Below are positions 28,371 to 37,785 of a stretch of 64,000 nt of DNA, one piece after another (position 1 is the stretch's first letter; every line of letters begins with the position of its first letter). The translations under genes were made by a program, and so were the position numbers. The stretch lies in NCBI RefSeq assembly GCF_003260125.1, contig NZ_QHKO01000003.1, positions 489,615 through 553,614 on the forward strand, in the 5' to 3' direction. Below the pieces are notes generated by a model. It ran no database searches and was not told the DNA's origin. It worked only from the letters and a program-made list of their open reading frames with translations. The DNA is from Lujinxingia litoralis. Its GTDB lineage: Bacteria > Myxococcota_A > Bradymonadia > Bradymonadales > Bradymonadaceae.

Positions 28371-30949
28371 GCGGCGGACTCCGTGGGGTGAGGATGGCCG
28401 GCGAGCTCCCGGGGCTCGGGTGGTGTCGCGGCGTTGGGGGGGGCCGGGGGGCTCTCTCGGGGCTCAAAGGAGCGCTGTGAGAGCGATGAGGCGACCACCG
28501 CCAGGGAGCTTACCGGCATGAGCAGGGCGGCGACCAGCGGAGAGACCAGTCCGAGCGCTGCCAGCGAGATTCCAAAGGCGTTGTAGAGCGCGGAGCCGAC
28601 GAGGTTTCGGCGTACCGTGCGCATGATGGTTTGAGCGCCGTCGAGCAGATCTTCGATCGGGGTAAGGCCCTGACGCATCAGGAAGATGTCTGCGGCCTGA
28701 AGGCTGGCCTCCGCGCCGCCGTGGACGGCCACGCCCACGTGGGCGGTCTGCAAGGCGGCGGCGTCATTGACGCCGTCTCCCACCATGGCGACGGTGGCCT
28801 CGGGGCGCCGGGCGCGAAGTTCTTTGAGGTAGGCGACCTTGGCTTCCGGGCTGGCTCCGCCCAGGGTGGCGTCGGCAGCGATGCCCAACTCGCGGGCGAC
28901 ACGACTGACCAGGTCGGGGTGGTCTCCGGAGAGCAGGTGGACGCGCACGCCCCGATGGGCCAGACGCTGGACGAGCTCGGAGGCGCCCGGGCGCAGCGTG
29001 TCGCCCAGCCCCAGGAGTTGGCGAGGTTTTTCGTCGACGACGATGACCAGGGGAGTGAGCCCGCGTGCGGCCAGCTGGTCGGCACGTGCGCGCCAGGGGT
29101 GGTCGTCGGCCAGCTGCCAGGAGGGCCGCCCCACGGCAACGCGGTGGTTGCCGACTCGGCCGGTGATGCCGCGGCCCATATGCTCTTCGATGTCGGCGGT
29201 AGGCGGGCCGGGGTGCCCCGGTGTGGGGGGCGCGGCCGCCACAATCGCTCTGGCCAGCGGGTGGCTGGAGTGGGCTTCCAGGGCGCTGGCCAGGGCCAGG
29301 GCGCTGTCGTCGCCTTCGCTGGAAGCGATGGTGGGCGTGCCCACGGTCAGCGTGCCTGTTTTGTCGAAGACCAGGTCGGTGAGATGATCCAGGGCTTCGA
29401 TGACGTCGTCGTTTTTGATGTGGACGCCCCGTCGCGCGGCGCGTCCAGCTCCCACGCTCATGGCCAGCGGGGTGGCCATGCCCAGCGCGCAGGGGCAGGA
29501 GATGACGAGCAGGGCCACGGCGTTGGGGATGGCGCGGGAGGGGTCAATCAGGGCCCAGACCAGGGCGGTGAGCAGCGCGGCACCGAGGACGGCCAGCACG
29601 AAGATGCCGCCCAGGCGGTCGGCGAGCTGTACGATCGGGGCGCGCTGGGTCTGGTGATCTTCGATCCAGCGCAGGAGTTTGCCCACGCGGGTATCTTCGG
29701 CGGTGGCGAGGACTTCGACGTGAAGGAGCGCGCCCAGGTTGGTCACCCCGGCCTCGATGCTTTGCCCGGGGGCGATCTTCTCGGGGCGCGATTCGCCGGT
29801 GAGCAGCGCGCGCAGGACTTCGCCGCGGCCCAGGGTGACGGTGCCGTCGGCGGGGACGACGTCGCCGGTGCGGACTTCGATGAGGTCGCCCGGACGCAGG
29901 GAAGTGGCTAGGACGGCTTCGGCGGTGTCTCGGAGCGCGGCGGTGGGCTCGTCGGCCCGGCGCAAGAGGCGGGCGCTGCGGGGCAGCAGTGAGTAGAGGC
30001 GTTCGGCGGCGTCGGCGGCGCGGGCGTTACCCCGGAGTTGCAGGTAGCGCGCGCTCAGCAGGGCGGCGATGAGGACGGTGAGCGAGTCAAACCAGACATC
30101 GCCGGCGCCCCAGACCGTGTTGTAGGCGGAGTGAAGCCAGCCCACGCCGATGCCGAGCGCGATGGGCACGTCGATGGAGAGGCGCGTCAGCCCGGAGGGC
30201 AGTCCCTGGGCCAGGGCCGCGCGAAGTGAGGCCCAGGCGCGGCGAAAGAAGATGGAGCCGCCCACGATCATCGCCACGATGCTCAGGCCCAGGCTGAGCC
30301 AGCGCATGGTGGTATGCAGCCCGGCATCGGTCAGCGCGCTGAGGCCGGCGTATTCGGAGATGGCGAAGATCATGGTGTTCATCGCCACCGCCCAGCTGAT
30401 GCCCACTCGGATCAGCAGGCGGCCCAGCCCCTGGGAGCGGACCTTGCGTTGGTCGGCGCGCAGCGGGTGGGCTTTGTAGCCGAAGCGGGCCAGCGCCCGG
30501 CCTACCTCGGAGAGGCGCACCCGTTCGGGATCCCAGCGCAGGCTGAGCAGGCCGCGCGTTAAGTCCAGGTGGGCGTTGACCACGCCGTCGAGGAGTTGCG
30601 GCATGCGCTCGATCAGCCAGACACACCCGGCACAGTGCACACCTTCCAGGTGAAGTTTCGCGCTGAGGGTGCCGTCTTCGTGGGTTCGGGCGTGCTCCTG
30701 GAGGAAGGCTTCGGAGTCGAGCAGTGGCGCTATCTCGGCGGCATCCTGTGGCGAGTGGGCGGGTTGGGGGTCGTTTTTCCAGGCGTCGCGGAGTTGGTAG
30801 AAGTTGTCGAGCCCCGACTCATGGAGCACCACGTAGACCGAGTGGCAGCCCACACAGCAAAAGCTGGGGGTGTCTTCCGGTGCACCCCGGGGCGGAGGCG
30901 GTGCCGGCAGGCCGCAGTGGGCGCAGGGCACGGTGGTGGGAGTGGTCAT
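28367..30949 (-). CDS. ccoI: Copper-transporting P-type ATPase of cbb3 assembly (CcoI/FixI)
   Basis: 860 residues, inner membrane. CcoI pumps copper to the periplasm to supply the CuB site of the oxidase. N-terminal cysteine motif PCAHCG and FCCVGCHSVY (the latter typical of CcoI) are followed by the heavy-metal domain GVHCAGCVWL (~100-110). Membrane metal site SCPCALG near residue 483, phosphorylation motif DKTGTLTVGT near 528, and hinge MVGDGVNDAAAL near 725 are all intact. The start ATG overlaps the ccoH stop and its own stop overlaps the ccoS start (ATGA each), so the three are coupled. Confidence 0.96.
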   Translation of the reverse strand: MTTPTTVPCAHCGLPAPPPPRGAPEDTPSFCCVGCHSVYVVLHESGLDNFYQLRDAWKNDPQPAHSPQDAAEIAPLLDSEAFLQEHARTHEDGTLSAKLHLEGVHCAGCVWLIERMPQLLDGVVNAHLDLTRGLLSLRWDPERVRLSEVGRALARFGYKAHPLRADQRKVRSQGLGRLLIRVGISWAVAMNTMIFAISEYAGLSALTDAGLHTTMRWLSLGLSIVAMIVGGSIFFRRAWASLRAALAQGLPSGLTRLSIDVPIALGIGVGWLHSAYNTVWGAGDVWFDSLTVLIAALLSARYLQLRGNARAADAAERLYSLLPRSARLLRRADEPTAALRDTAEAVLATSLRPGDLIEVRTGDVVPADGTVTLGRGEVLRALLTGESRPEKIAPGQSIEAGVTNLGALLHVEVLATAEDTRVGKLLRWIEDHQTQRAPIVQLADRLGGIFVLAVLGAALLTALVWALIDPSRAIPNAVALLVISCPCALGMATPLAMSVGAGRAARRGVHIKNDDVIEALDHLTDLVFDKTGTLTVGTPTIASSEGDDSALALASALEAHSSHPLARAIVAAAPPTPGHPGPPTADIEEHMGRGITGRVGNHRVAVGRPSWQLADDHPWRARADQLAARGLTPLVIVVDEKPRQLLGLGDTLRPGASELVQRLAHRGVRVHLLSGDHPDLVSRVARELGIAADATLGGASPEAKVAYLKELRARRPEATVAMVGDGVNDAAALQTAHVGVAVHGGAEASLQAADIFLMRQGLTPIEDLLDGAQTIMRTVRRNLVGSALYNAFGISLAALGLVSPLVAALLMPVSSLAVVASSLSQRSFEPRESPPAPPNAATPPEPRELAGHPHPTESAA

Positions 30950-31416
30950 GGTGAGCGCTCCACGCGATGGGTGCGCCGGTAGGGGGTTTCACCGGCCTGG
31001 AGGACGAGCTCGACGTCGTAGACGCCGGGAGCGTCGGGGGCTCCTTCGATGCGGTAGTGCCCCTGGAGCGTGGGGTGCGCCGTCAGCTCCAGGGGGGCAT
31101 CGGGTTCGATCTGGGAGGCCAGTCGAAACTGAGCGGTACCGGTCAGCGCCAGCGGCTGGTTTTGAGCATCGCGCACTGCCACCTCGGCCAGGCCTTCATC
31201 CAGGCGCAGCGCCACGGTCCAGCTGAGCTCGTCGGCGGCGCGCCTGGTGGCCTGGGTCTCATCCCAGTCGACCGCCTTGGCGTAGTAGTCGGGCACGATG
31301 CGCGGCCCCCCGTCGGAGGCCGACGCAAAGATGATCGACATGCCCGAGCCCATGGCGATGGCCAGGATGACGATGATGAATCCGGGCCAGAAGATATGTG
31401 ATGGGATCGAAGGCAT
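30946..31416 (-). CDS. ccoH: cbb3 oxidase assembly protein CcoH/FixH
   Basis: 156 residues. One N-terminal membrane segment (FWPGFIIVILAIAMGSGMSIIFA), then the family motif VPDYYAKAVDWDE, then a periplasmic beta-rich domain. CcoH stabilises the oxidase complex during assembly and probably stays associated with it. The stop overlaps the ccoI start (ATGA) and the ATG lies 2 bases after the ccoG stop. Confidence 0.9.
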   Translation of the reverse strand: MPSIPSHIFWPGFIIVILAIAMGSGMSIIFASASDGGPRIVPDYYAKAVDWDETQATRRAADELSWTVALRLDEGLAEVAVRDAQNQPLALTGTAQFRLASQIEPDAPLELTAHPTLQGHYRIEGAPDAPGVYDVELVLQAGETPYRRTHRVERSP

Positions 31417-31418
31417 GG

Positions 31419-32858
31419 TTATTCTCCAACGGAGGTCGGTCCGAGCAGGGGGAAACTTGAGGTGGCCCAGGGCTCGCCGTCGATGATGACTTCGAAGGTG
31501 GCGGTGGCCGAGCCGTCGGGCAGGGCTTCGGGCGGAGCGGTGACCCAGACCTCGAAGCGGCTCAGCTCACCGCTGTTCAGCGAGATGGTCTGGGGGCCGA
31601 CCACCCGTACCTGGGCGCCGGCGGGCTCGGAGAGACGCAGGGTCGCCTGGCGATCTTCGCCGGTGCGGTTGCGCAGACGCACGCGCAGGCGGTTGGCGAT
31701 CTGTCCGTCGGCAAGCTCGGTAAACGCCGGGCCCGGCATCCGGCCGATGTCGACTTCGAGGGGAGAGCGCTGTCCGATGAGGGCCACGAGGACCGAACTC
31801 AGGACGACCAGCAGCACACCGTAGGCCACCGTACGGGGACGGATCACGCGGGTGGGCTTTTGCGCAATGGCATTTTCCGAGGTGTAGCGAATCAGCCCGC
31901 GGGGCTTGTCGATAGCGTCCATGATGGAGTCGCAGGCGTCGACGCACTGGGTGCAGGAGATGCACTCCATCTGCAGACCTTCGCGGATATCGATGCCGGT
32001 GGGGCAGGTGCGCACACAGGCGCCGCAGTCGATGCAGTCGCCCAGGCGGGCCAGGGGCTGGTCGAGATCGATGGGGCCGGCAGATTTTGCGCGTTTGCGT
32101 TTGCCGCGGGGTTCGCCTCGGTTGGGGTCGTAGCTGACGATGAGCGAATGGCGGTCCATCAACACCGACTGGAAGCGAGCGTAGGGGCAGGTGATGGTGC
32201 ACATCTGCTCGCGGAAGTAGCCGAAGTCGAAGAAGATGAGGGCGGTGGTGATGGCCATCGTCGCGAAGTAGCCCGGATGCTCGGTGGGGCTGAGGCTCAT
32301 CCAACGCAGCAGTTCGGGCCAGCTTACGAAGTAGGCCACAAAGGTATGCGCGAGGAAGAGGGAGAGGGCTCCGAAGACGACGAGTTTCAGGCCTTTGCGC
32401 GCTACTTTTTCGCCGGTCCAGGGGCCCTGGTCGCGGCGTCGACGAGCGCTCTCTTTGCCTTCGATGAGGCGTTCAATGGGGCGGAAGACAAACTCTAAGT
32501 ACACGGTCTGCGGGCAGCCCCAGCCGCACCAGACGCGGCCGAAGAGAGCGGTGAAGAAGAAGACCGAGAGCAGGATGGTCAGCAAGAAGACCATCAGGAG
32601 TACGGTGTCGGTGGCGTGAAGGGTCAGGCCAAAGAAGGTGAACTCACCGCCGGTGAGGTTGAGAAAGATCGCCGGCTTATCGGCGATGTTGATCCAGGGC
32701 AGCGCGACAAAGAAGGCGATGAGTACGAAGCCCACCAGGCGGCGAGCATTGAGAAAGCGACCGGGGCTTAAGGTGGGATAGATCCAGCGGCGTTTGCCGT
32801 CTTTGTCCATGGTGGATAGGACGGCGTCGGGGGATTCGAGGATAGGAGGGGTGCTCAT
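31419..32858 (-). CDS. ccoG: cbb3 oxidase accessory ferredoxin-type protein CcoG
   Basis: 479 residues: five or so membrane segments, with CGWGCPQTVYLEFVFRP in a loop, then two [4Fe-4S] motifs CIDCGACVRTCP (~275) and CISCTQCVDACD (~300), and a C-terminal Ig-like periplasmic domain. CcoG (RdxA/FixG) is a cupric reductase in cbb3 biogenesis. The start is ATG 32858. It is separated from ccoP by a 65-base gap with an 11-bp hairpin, the only break in an otherwise overlapping operon. Confidence 0.95.
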   Translation of the reverse strand: MSTPPILESPDAVLSTMDKDGKRRWIYPTLSPGRFLNARRLVGFVLIAFFVALPWINIADKPAIFLNLTGGEFTFFGLTLHATDTVLLMVFLLTILLSVFFFTALFGRVWCGWGCPQTVYLEFVFRPIERLIEGKESARRRRDQGPWTGEKVARKGLKLVVFGALSLFLAHTFVAYFVSWPELLRWMSLSPTEHPGYFATMAITTALIFFDFGYFREQMCTITCPYARFQSVLMDRHSLIVSYDPNRGEPRGKRKRAKSAGPIDLDQPLARLGDCIDCGACVRTCPTGIDIREGLQMECISCTQCVDACDSIMDAIDKPRGLIRYTSENAIAQKPTRVIRPRTVAYGVLLVVLSSVLVALIGQRSPLEVDIGRMPGPAFTELADGQIANRLRVRLRNRTGEDRQATLRLSEPAGAQVRVVGPQTISLNSGELSRFEVWVTAPPEALPDGSATATFEVIIDGEPWATSSFPLLGPTSVGE

Positions 32859-32891
32859 AATGGCCTCGTCGGCGACGAGAGAAGAGGGGGT

Positions 32892-32917
32892 GGGCGCCCG
32901 GCGAATGCCGGGCGCCC
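32892..32917 (-). other. Intra-operon hairpin between ccoP and ccoG
   Basis: GGGCGCCCGGC and GCCGGGCGCCC form an 11-bp perfect stem around GAAT. No T-run follows on either strand, so it is more likely an mRNA-processing or attenuating structure than a terminator. Confidence 0.7.
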
Positions 32918-32923
32918 TGAGGG

Positions 32924-33460
32924 TTATTGCAGGGAGGTGATGTAGGCGGTCAGGCTGGCGATATCCTCCTGACGCAACACCGGTCCCCAGGGGGGCATGC
33001 CCTTATCGGAGACGCCGTCGCGAATGGTGGCAAAGATCTGCGGCATTTCTCCGCCGTGGATCCACTCATCGTCGGTGAGGATGGGGCCGACGCCGCCCTC
33101 GTGGTTGGCGCCGTGGCAGGGAGCACAGGTACCGCTGTAGATCTCGGCGCCCCGGGCCAGCGCGTCGCTGTCTTCGAGCAGCGCACTGAGCATGGCTTCA
33201 TCGACCGGCGGGGTCTCCGAGGCGTAGGCGTTGCGGGTCTGCTCCAGCTGGCGCGAGGCCTGGGCGAGCTGAGCGTCGTAGTCGTTGATGAGTTCCAGGC
33301 CGAGGGCCACCATGTAGAAGAGGGACCAGGCGATGGTGACGTAGAAGATCGCCAGCCACCAGCCGGGCATCGGGTTGTCGTATTCCTGGATGCCATCGTA
33401 GTCGTGGTCCAGGAGCACGTCCTGTTCGGGGGCCGCATTTTGAGTGGTGATATCAGTCAT
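32924..33460 (-). CDS. ccoP: cbb3 oxidase subunit III, mono-heme CcoP
   Basis: 178 residues. N-terminal cytosolic piece with DNPMPGWWLAIFYVTI (a CcoP hallmark), one membrane segment (~33-53), and a cytochrome c domain with one heme site CAPCH (~110-114) and distal Met in DKGMPPWG. Canonical CcoP has two such domains and ~300 residues; this one lacks the second. It passes electrons from soluble cytochrome c to the CcoO heme. Its start overlaps the ccoQ stop by 4 bases (ATGA). Confidence 0.95.
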   Translation of the reverse strand: MTDITTQNAAPEQDVLLDHDYDGIQEYDNPMPGWWLAIFYVTIAWSLFYMVALGLELINDYDAQLAQASRQLEQTRNAYASETPPVDEAMLSALLEDSDALARGAEIYSGTCAPCHGANHEGGVGPILTDDEWIHGGEMPQIFATIRDGVSDKGMPPWGPVLRQEDIASLTAYITSLQ

Positions 33461-33642
33461 TGGGCAGACTCCTGGCCCGTGAGGGTGCCATCCTCCAGGG
33501 GGAGGTGTTGGACGTGGTTAATCTCCTCTTTCTTTGCAAAGGCCGCTCGCAGGACGATGAGCACAAAGGCGATGACAAAGAGGATGAGACCGACCTCAGC
33601 GAAGGCCTCAAGGCCGGCGGCTTCCATGATCTCACGTCGCAT
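33457..33642 (-). CDS. ccoQ: cbb3 oxidase small subunit CcoQ/FixQ
   Basis: 61 residues with one membrane helix (VGLILFVIAFVLIVLRAAFA) and a charged C-terminus (KKEEINHVQHLPLEDG). This matches CcoQ, which stabilises the oxidase. Its ATG shares one base with the ccoNO stop (TGATG) and its stop overlaps the ccoP start. Confidence 0.9.
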   Translation of the reverse strand: MRREIMEAAGLEAFAEVGLILFVIAFVLIVLRAAFAKKEEINHVQHLPLEDGTLTGQESAQ

Positions 33643-35891
33643 CAGTTCGCTCCCTCGGCTTGAGTGATGTCAGTGCCCAGGCGTTGCAGGTAGGCAATGA
33701 GCGCGATGAGTTTGGCGTCTTCCACCGCCTGGGGGCCGCCCTGTTCGTGGAGTTCGGCGGCGATCTGGGCGGCCTGGGCGCGGGCGTCTTCGACTGCGTT
33801 TTCGGCCTGCTCCGGGGTGTAGGGCACGCCCAGCAAGATCATGGTTTCGATCTTTTTCTGGGTCATGGAGAGGTCGAGCGCATCGGTCTCCAGGTGCGGG
33901 TAGGCGGGCATGATCGACTTGGTGTTGGTGGAGCGCGGGTCGATCATGTGGCGGTAGTGCCAGAAGTGGTTGTACTTGCCACCGACACGCGCCAGGTCGG
34001 GCCCGGTCCGCTTCGATCCCCACAGGAAGGGGTGGTCGTAGATGCCTTCGCCGGGCTTGGAGTACTCGCCGTAGCGTTCGATCTCGGCGATCATCGGGCG
34101 GACCTGCTGGGAGTGGCAGGTGTGGCAGCCCTCGGCGATGTAGAGATCGCGTCCCTCAAGCTCCAGCGGGGTGTAGGGCTGCACCGAAGCGATGGTGGGG
34201 ACCGAGGAGCGGATCAGCAGCATCGGCACGATTTCGATGATGGTACCGACGAGGATGGCCACCGTGGTCAGGATGGTGAAGACCAGGGGCCAGCCCTCCA
34301 GGAGACGGTGCCAGCCGCCCTTGAGCTTGTCCTGCAGGGCGAAGAGCGCGTCGTCGTAGCGGGGCTGTTCGCCGGTTTTGGGAGCGGCGGCCGGCTTGCG
34401 GGGCTGCTTCCAGGGGCGGATGGCCGGGACGATGGCCTCGGGATCTTCGAGGTCTTTGGGCGCGGTGCGCGCGGTCATCAGCAGGTTGTAGCCGCCCAGG
34501 CAGGTGGCGAAGAGGTAGATCGAGCCGCCGAGCAGGCGCACCCAGTACATCGGGACGATGGCCACGACCGTTTCCATGAAGTCCGGGTACATCAGGCGCC
34601 CGGTTTCATCGAAGGCGCGCCACATCAGGCCCTGGGTGATTCCGGCGCTGTACATCGCCACGATGTAGAGAAGGATGCCGATGGTCGCCAGCCAGAAGTG
34701 GGTGTTGGCCAGGCGCTTGGAGTAGAGCTTGGTCTGCCAGAGGCGAGGCGCCAGCCAGTAGATCATGCCGAAGGTCATGAAGCCGTTCCACCCCAGGGCC
34801 GCAGAGTGCACGTGGGCGATGGTCCAGTCGGTGTAGTGGCTCAGGGAGTTGACGAGCTTCACGCTCATCAGGGGGCCTTCAAAGGTGGCCATGCCGTAGA
34901 AGGTGATGCCGACCACGAAGAACTTGAGGACGGGGTCGGTACGCACCTTGTCCCAGGCACCACGCAGGGTGAAGAGGCCGTTGATCATGCCGCCCCAGCT
35001 GGGCATCCAGAGCATGATGGAGAAGACCATCCCGAGCGTGGAGGCCCACTGCGGCAGCGAGGTGTAGTGGAGGTGGTGCGGGCCGGCCCAGATGTAGATG
35101 AAGACCAGCGACCAGAAGTGAAGGATGGAGAGCTTGTAGGAGTAAATGGGGCGGTTGGCGGCCTTGGGCAGGAAGTAATACATCAGGCCCAGGAAGGGGG
35201 TGGTGAGCACGAAGGCCACCGCGTTGTGGCCGTACCACCACTGGATCATGGCGTCCTGAACGCCGGAGAAGAGCGAGTAGCTCTTAAAGAGGCCGACGGG
35301 GATGGCCAGGTTGTTGACGATGTGGAGCACGGCCACGGTGACGATGGTCGCGATGTAGAACCAGATCGCCACATAGATGTGCTTTTCTCGCCGGTTTTTG
35401 AGCGTCAAAAAGAAGTTGGCCGCGAAGATCACCCAGACCACCGTGATGGCCAGGGCGATGGGCCACTCCAGCTCGGCGTATTCCTTGGTCTGGGTAAAGC
35501 CCATGGGCAGGGTGATGGCGGCGGCGACGATGATGCTCTGCCAGCCCCAGAAATGGAGTTTGCTCATCATGTCGCTGAACATGCGAGCTTTCACCAGGCG
35601 CTGGGTCGAGTAGTAGACCGCGGCGAAGATGGCGTTGCCGGCGAAGGCAAAGATGACCGCGTTGGTATGGAGCGGTCGCAGCCTCCCGAAGGTGAAGTAC
35701 TTACCCAGCTCGTTGGCCGGGAAGTAGGCCAGCTGAAGTGCCAGGATGACGCCGACGAGCATGCCGACGATGCCCCAGGCGACGGTGGCGATGACGAACA
35801 TGCGCACGATGCGATCGTCGTAACGGATCCGCTCGGTGGCCGTGTTGGCGACCATCTGGGCGGGTTGTTGGGGGGAAGGCGCTCGAGTCAC
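33642..35891 (-). CDS. ccoNO: cbb3 cytochrome c oxidase, fused subunits I and II (CcoNO)
   Basis: 749 residues. Residues ~1-470 are CcoN, the heme-copper core with 12 membrane helices: heme b ligand in RLRPLHTNA, CuB ligands in WYGHNAVAF and GPHHLHY, and heme ligands in [14 protein letters not shown] Pro-rich linker (~480-510) leads to CcoO: one membrane helix (~530-555) and a cytochrome c domain with [11 protein letters not shown] (~586) and distal Met in SIMPAYPHL. The enzyme reduces oxygen at high affinity and pumps protons. GTG 35891 with GGAGG at proper spacing is a better start than the TTG at 35924. First gene of the operon. Confidence 0.96.
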   Translation of the reverse strand: MTRAPSPQQPAQMVANTATERIRYDDRIVRMFVIATVAWGIVGMLVGVILALQLAYFPANELGKYFTFGRLRPLHTNAVIFAFAGNAIFAAVYYSTQRLVKARMFSDMMSKLHFWGWQSIIVAAAITLPMGFTQTKEYAELEWPIALAITVVWVIFAANFFLTLKNRREKHIYVAIWFYIATIVTVAVLHIVNNLAIPVGLFKSYSLFSGVQDAMIQWWYGHNAVAFVLTTPFLGLMYYFLPKAANRPIYSYKLSILHFWSLVFIYIWAGPHHLHYTSLPQWASTLGMVFSIMLWMPSWGGMINGLFTLRGAWDKVRTDPVLKFFVVGITFYGMATFEGPLMSVKLVNSLSHYTDWTIAHVHSAALGWNGFMTFGMIYWLAPRLWQTKLYSKRLANTHFWLATIGILLYIVAMYSAGITQGLMWRAFDETGRLMYPDFMETVVAIVPMYWVRLLGGSIYLFATCLGGYNLLMTARTAPKDLEDPEAIVPAIRPWKQPRKPAAAPKTGEQPRYDDALFALQDKLKGGWHRLLEGWPLVFTILTTVAILVGTIIEIVPMLLIRSSVPTIASVQPYTPLELEGRDLYIAEGCHTCHSQQVRPMIAEIERYGEYSKPGEGIYDHPFLWGSKRTGPDLARVGGKYNHFWHYRHMIDPRSTNTKSIMPAYPHLETDALDLSMTQKKIETMILLGVPYTPEQAENAVEDARAQAAQIAAELHEQGGPQAVEDAKLIALIAYLQRLGTDITQAEGAN

Positions 35892-36309
35892 CGAAACCTC
35901 CTTAGGACTCTTAGAAGTGGGCAAAGGGCCGTCTAGCCGTTGCAGTCAAATGCGTCGGATATGGTGTGGCCGACGCTACGCGGGCGAGGGTTAACAAGTT
36001 GCGTGCCAGCGCTGGGAGTGGGGGAAATTCGGCGCAAATTTTGTCAAAATCGAGACAATATGCCGCGCTTTTTTAAGGGCGTTGCGCAAAAGCCGGCGCA
36101 TGTTTTGCGCGTTATTTTGCGCGAAACGCACATATTTCGCAGAATTTGACCCGCGTTGGCCGAGGTTCACGAGTGGCGGAAGGAGGGGGGGCGGGGAGGA
36201 TGAGAGGGGCGGGAAGAGATCGGCTGGCCTGAGGCTTGCAGACCTGTGGCGGTGGTCACGGCGTTGTGGATCACGACGACATCTGGAGTGCGAGCACGGA
36301 GTAGATTTT
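35892..36309. other. Divergent regulatory region of the cco operon
   Basis: 418 bases, less GC-rich than its surroundings. Besides the palindrome at 36041, it has repeated TTTTGCGC-type motifs: TTGCGCAAAA near 36082, TTTTGCGCG at 36103 and ATTTTGCGCG at 36114, plus GCGCAAATTTT near 36033. I see no TTGAT-N4-ATCAA FNR box. Confidence 0.6.
36041..36058. promoter_or_regulatory. Rex-like 18-bp palindrome
   Basis: TTGTC-N8-GACAA (36041-36058). The 18-bp length and TTGT/ACAA ends resemble the Rex operator (TTGTG-N8-CACAA), which senses NADH/NAD and controls respiratory genes. It is ~150 bases upstream of ccoNO and ~250 bases upstream of the SafE-like gene. Assignment to Rex is inference. Confidence 0.45.
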
Positions 36310-37107
36310 ATGACGCAGGTCGGTGAGTTCGGGCAGGTTGCCCCTTATTACGCGCAGGTGTTGGGAGTAGGCGTGGTGTGGGTGAGCCTGCATTGCGCCG
36401 GGATGTGCGGGCCGATCATGGCCAGCCTCACCGCCACCACCGGCGCCTGGTCGGAGCCCTCGCCGGCGCGGCGCGTGGCCAAAGCTTCGGCCGGAGTGCT
36501 GAGCTATCAGGCGGGTCGGGCGGTGACCTATGCGGTGATGGGAGGCGCGGCCGGTGCGCTGGGAGCCCTGGCCCAGGGCTGGGTCCGGGGTATGACGCAG
36601 ACCGCCGGCCTGGTGGTGGCCCTGCTCCTGGTGCTTGCCGGGATTTATAAACTCTTGCCGGCGCGTCTGCGGGCCGGAGCCCTGGCCACGACCTGGAGCG
36701 GGAAAGCGGCCGGGGTGACCGGGGGCCTGCTCCAGTCGGCGATGCGCCTGGCGCCGAAAAACCGCTGGTTGAAGATGATGGCGATGGGGCTGATGATGGG
36801 ATTGCTGCCCTGCATGCTCATGTTCTGGGTGCTGGGCATCGCCGCCTCGACCGCGAGCCCGGTGCACGGGGCCGGCGTGATGGTCGCGCTGGTGGCGATG
36901 ACCACGCCCGTGCTCATGGCGGCGGCCAGCGGGTCGAGCCTGCTGGGCGGGCGCTGGCGCTCGGCGTCAGGCGTGGTGGTCGCCGCCGGTATGATCCTCT
37001 CCGGCGCCTGGATGGGCCTGATTGGCGCGGCGGCGAACGGCTGGGTCGATCACGTGTATTTTGCGTTTGAGCTCTTTGGTGAGGCCTGGACGATGATGCT
37101 GTGGTGA
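36310..37107 (+). CDS. SafE/UreH-like membrane protein beside the cbb3 locus
   Basis: 265 residues, about six membrane segments. The motif SLHCAGMCGPIMA near residue 30 and the mid-protein GLLPCMLMFWVLGIA are typical of the COG2836 'sulfite exporter TauE/SafE, cytochrome biogenesis' family, which commonly sits in cbb3 oxidase clusters. The conserved cysteines suggest a thiol- or metal-handling role in oxidase maturation, possibly copper. Start ATG 36310 (GGAG upstream) is chosen; an in-frame extension to 36082 is Arg-rich and unlike the family. It is divergent from ccoNO and 57 bases ahead of the next gene. Confidence 0.85.
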   Translation: MTQVGEFGQVAPYYAQVLGVGVVWVSLHCAGMCGPIMASLTATTGAWSEPSPARRVAKASAGVLSYQAGRAVTYAVMGGAAGALGALAQGWVRGMTQTAGLVVALLLVLAGIYKLLPARLRAGALATTWSGKAAGVTGGLLQSAMRLAPKNRWLKMMAMGLMMGLLPCMLMFWVLGIAASTASPVHGAGVMVALVAMTTPVLMAAASGSSLLGGRWRSASGVVVAAGMILSGAWMGLIGAAANGWVDHVYFAFELFGEAWTMMLW

Positions 37108-37164
37108 TGGCGTGTGCAATTTTTGCGCAGGTCGAATCCCCACCCCGATCTTCATGAGGATGTG

Positions 37165-37785
37165 ATGAGCAAGCCCGACGATGACCTTCTGGAAACCTCC
37201 GAGTCCACACCGCGATATACCTCGCTCGACGAGGTGCTGGCGCATCTCTGGTCGTACGCCGCGCGCGGCGCTCGATATCGAGATAACGCCATGGCCACGC
37301 CGATCTTCGTGAGCACGGCGGTGGAGGGTGGGCCCTCGGCGCGCACGGTGGTGCTGCGGGAGGTCGAAGAGGGGCGCGCGCTGCTCTGCCATACCGATCG
37401 ACGCTCGCGCAAAGTCGCCGAGCTGGCCGAGGAGCCCCGGTCGATCTGGGTGACGTACGACCGGCAGGAGCACCAGCAGTTTCAGTTCATTGGCCGCTCC
37501 AGCGTGCATACCGACGACGATGTGGCCGATCGGATGTGGGCCGAGGAGTCGCCCGATGAGCTGGTGTTCTATTTTAAGCGCTCGCGCCCCTCGGAGGGGG
37601 CCGCAGGTCCGACCTCGGCGCAGGACTTCGAGTCGGTCAGTGAAGACGAAGCCCGGGGCAACTTTGCGGTGGTGCGCACCGAGATCGAAGCCATCATGTG
37701 GCAGCATGTTCACCCGGAAGGGGAGTACCGCGCGCGCTTTGAGTGGGATGGGGGCCGCTGGGTGGGAACTTGGCTGATTCCATGA
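37165..37785 (+). CDS. Pyridoxamine 5'-phosphate oxidase-fold protein
   Basis: 206 residues with the FMN-binding split-barrel pattern: NAMATPIFVSTAVEGGPSARTVVLREV near the N-terminus, CHTDRRSRKVAELAEEP in the middle, and a final FEWDGGRWVGTWLIP. True PdxH ends RLxP; this ends WLIP, closer to the Alr4036-type branch of uncertain substrate. FMN-dependent oxidase activity is likely but the substrate is not known. ATG 37165 with GAGG upstream; its stop overlaps the next start (ATGA). Confidence 0.85.
   Translation: MSKPDDDLLETSESTPRYTSLDEVLAHLWSYAARGARYRDNAMATPIFVSTAVEGGPSARTVVLREVEEGRALLCHTDRRSRKVAELAEEPRSIWVTYDRQEHQQFQFIGRSSVHTDDDVADRMWAEESPDELVFYFKRSRPSEGAAGPTSAQDFESVSEDEARGNFAVVRTEIEAIMWQHVHPEGEYRARFEWDGGRWVGTWLIP

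Noticed and set aside
33660..35936. Open frame of 758 codons on + opposite ccoNO
   Set aside because: It is the antisense of a certain gene, its composition (Gly/Asp/His/Val-rich) is that of a shadow frame, and it has no motif.
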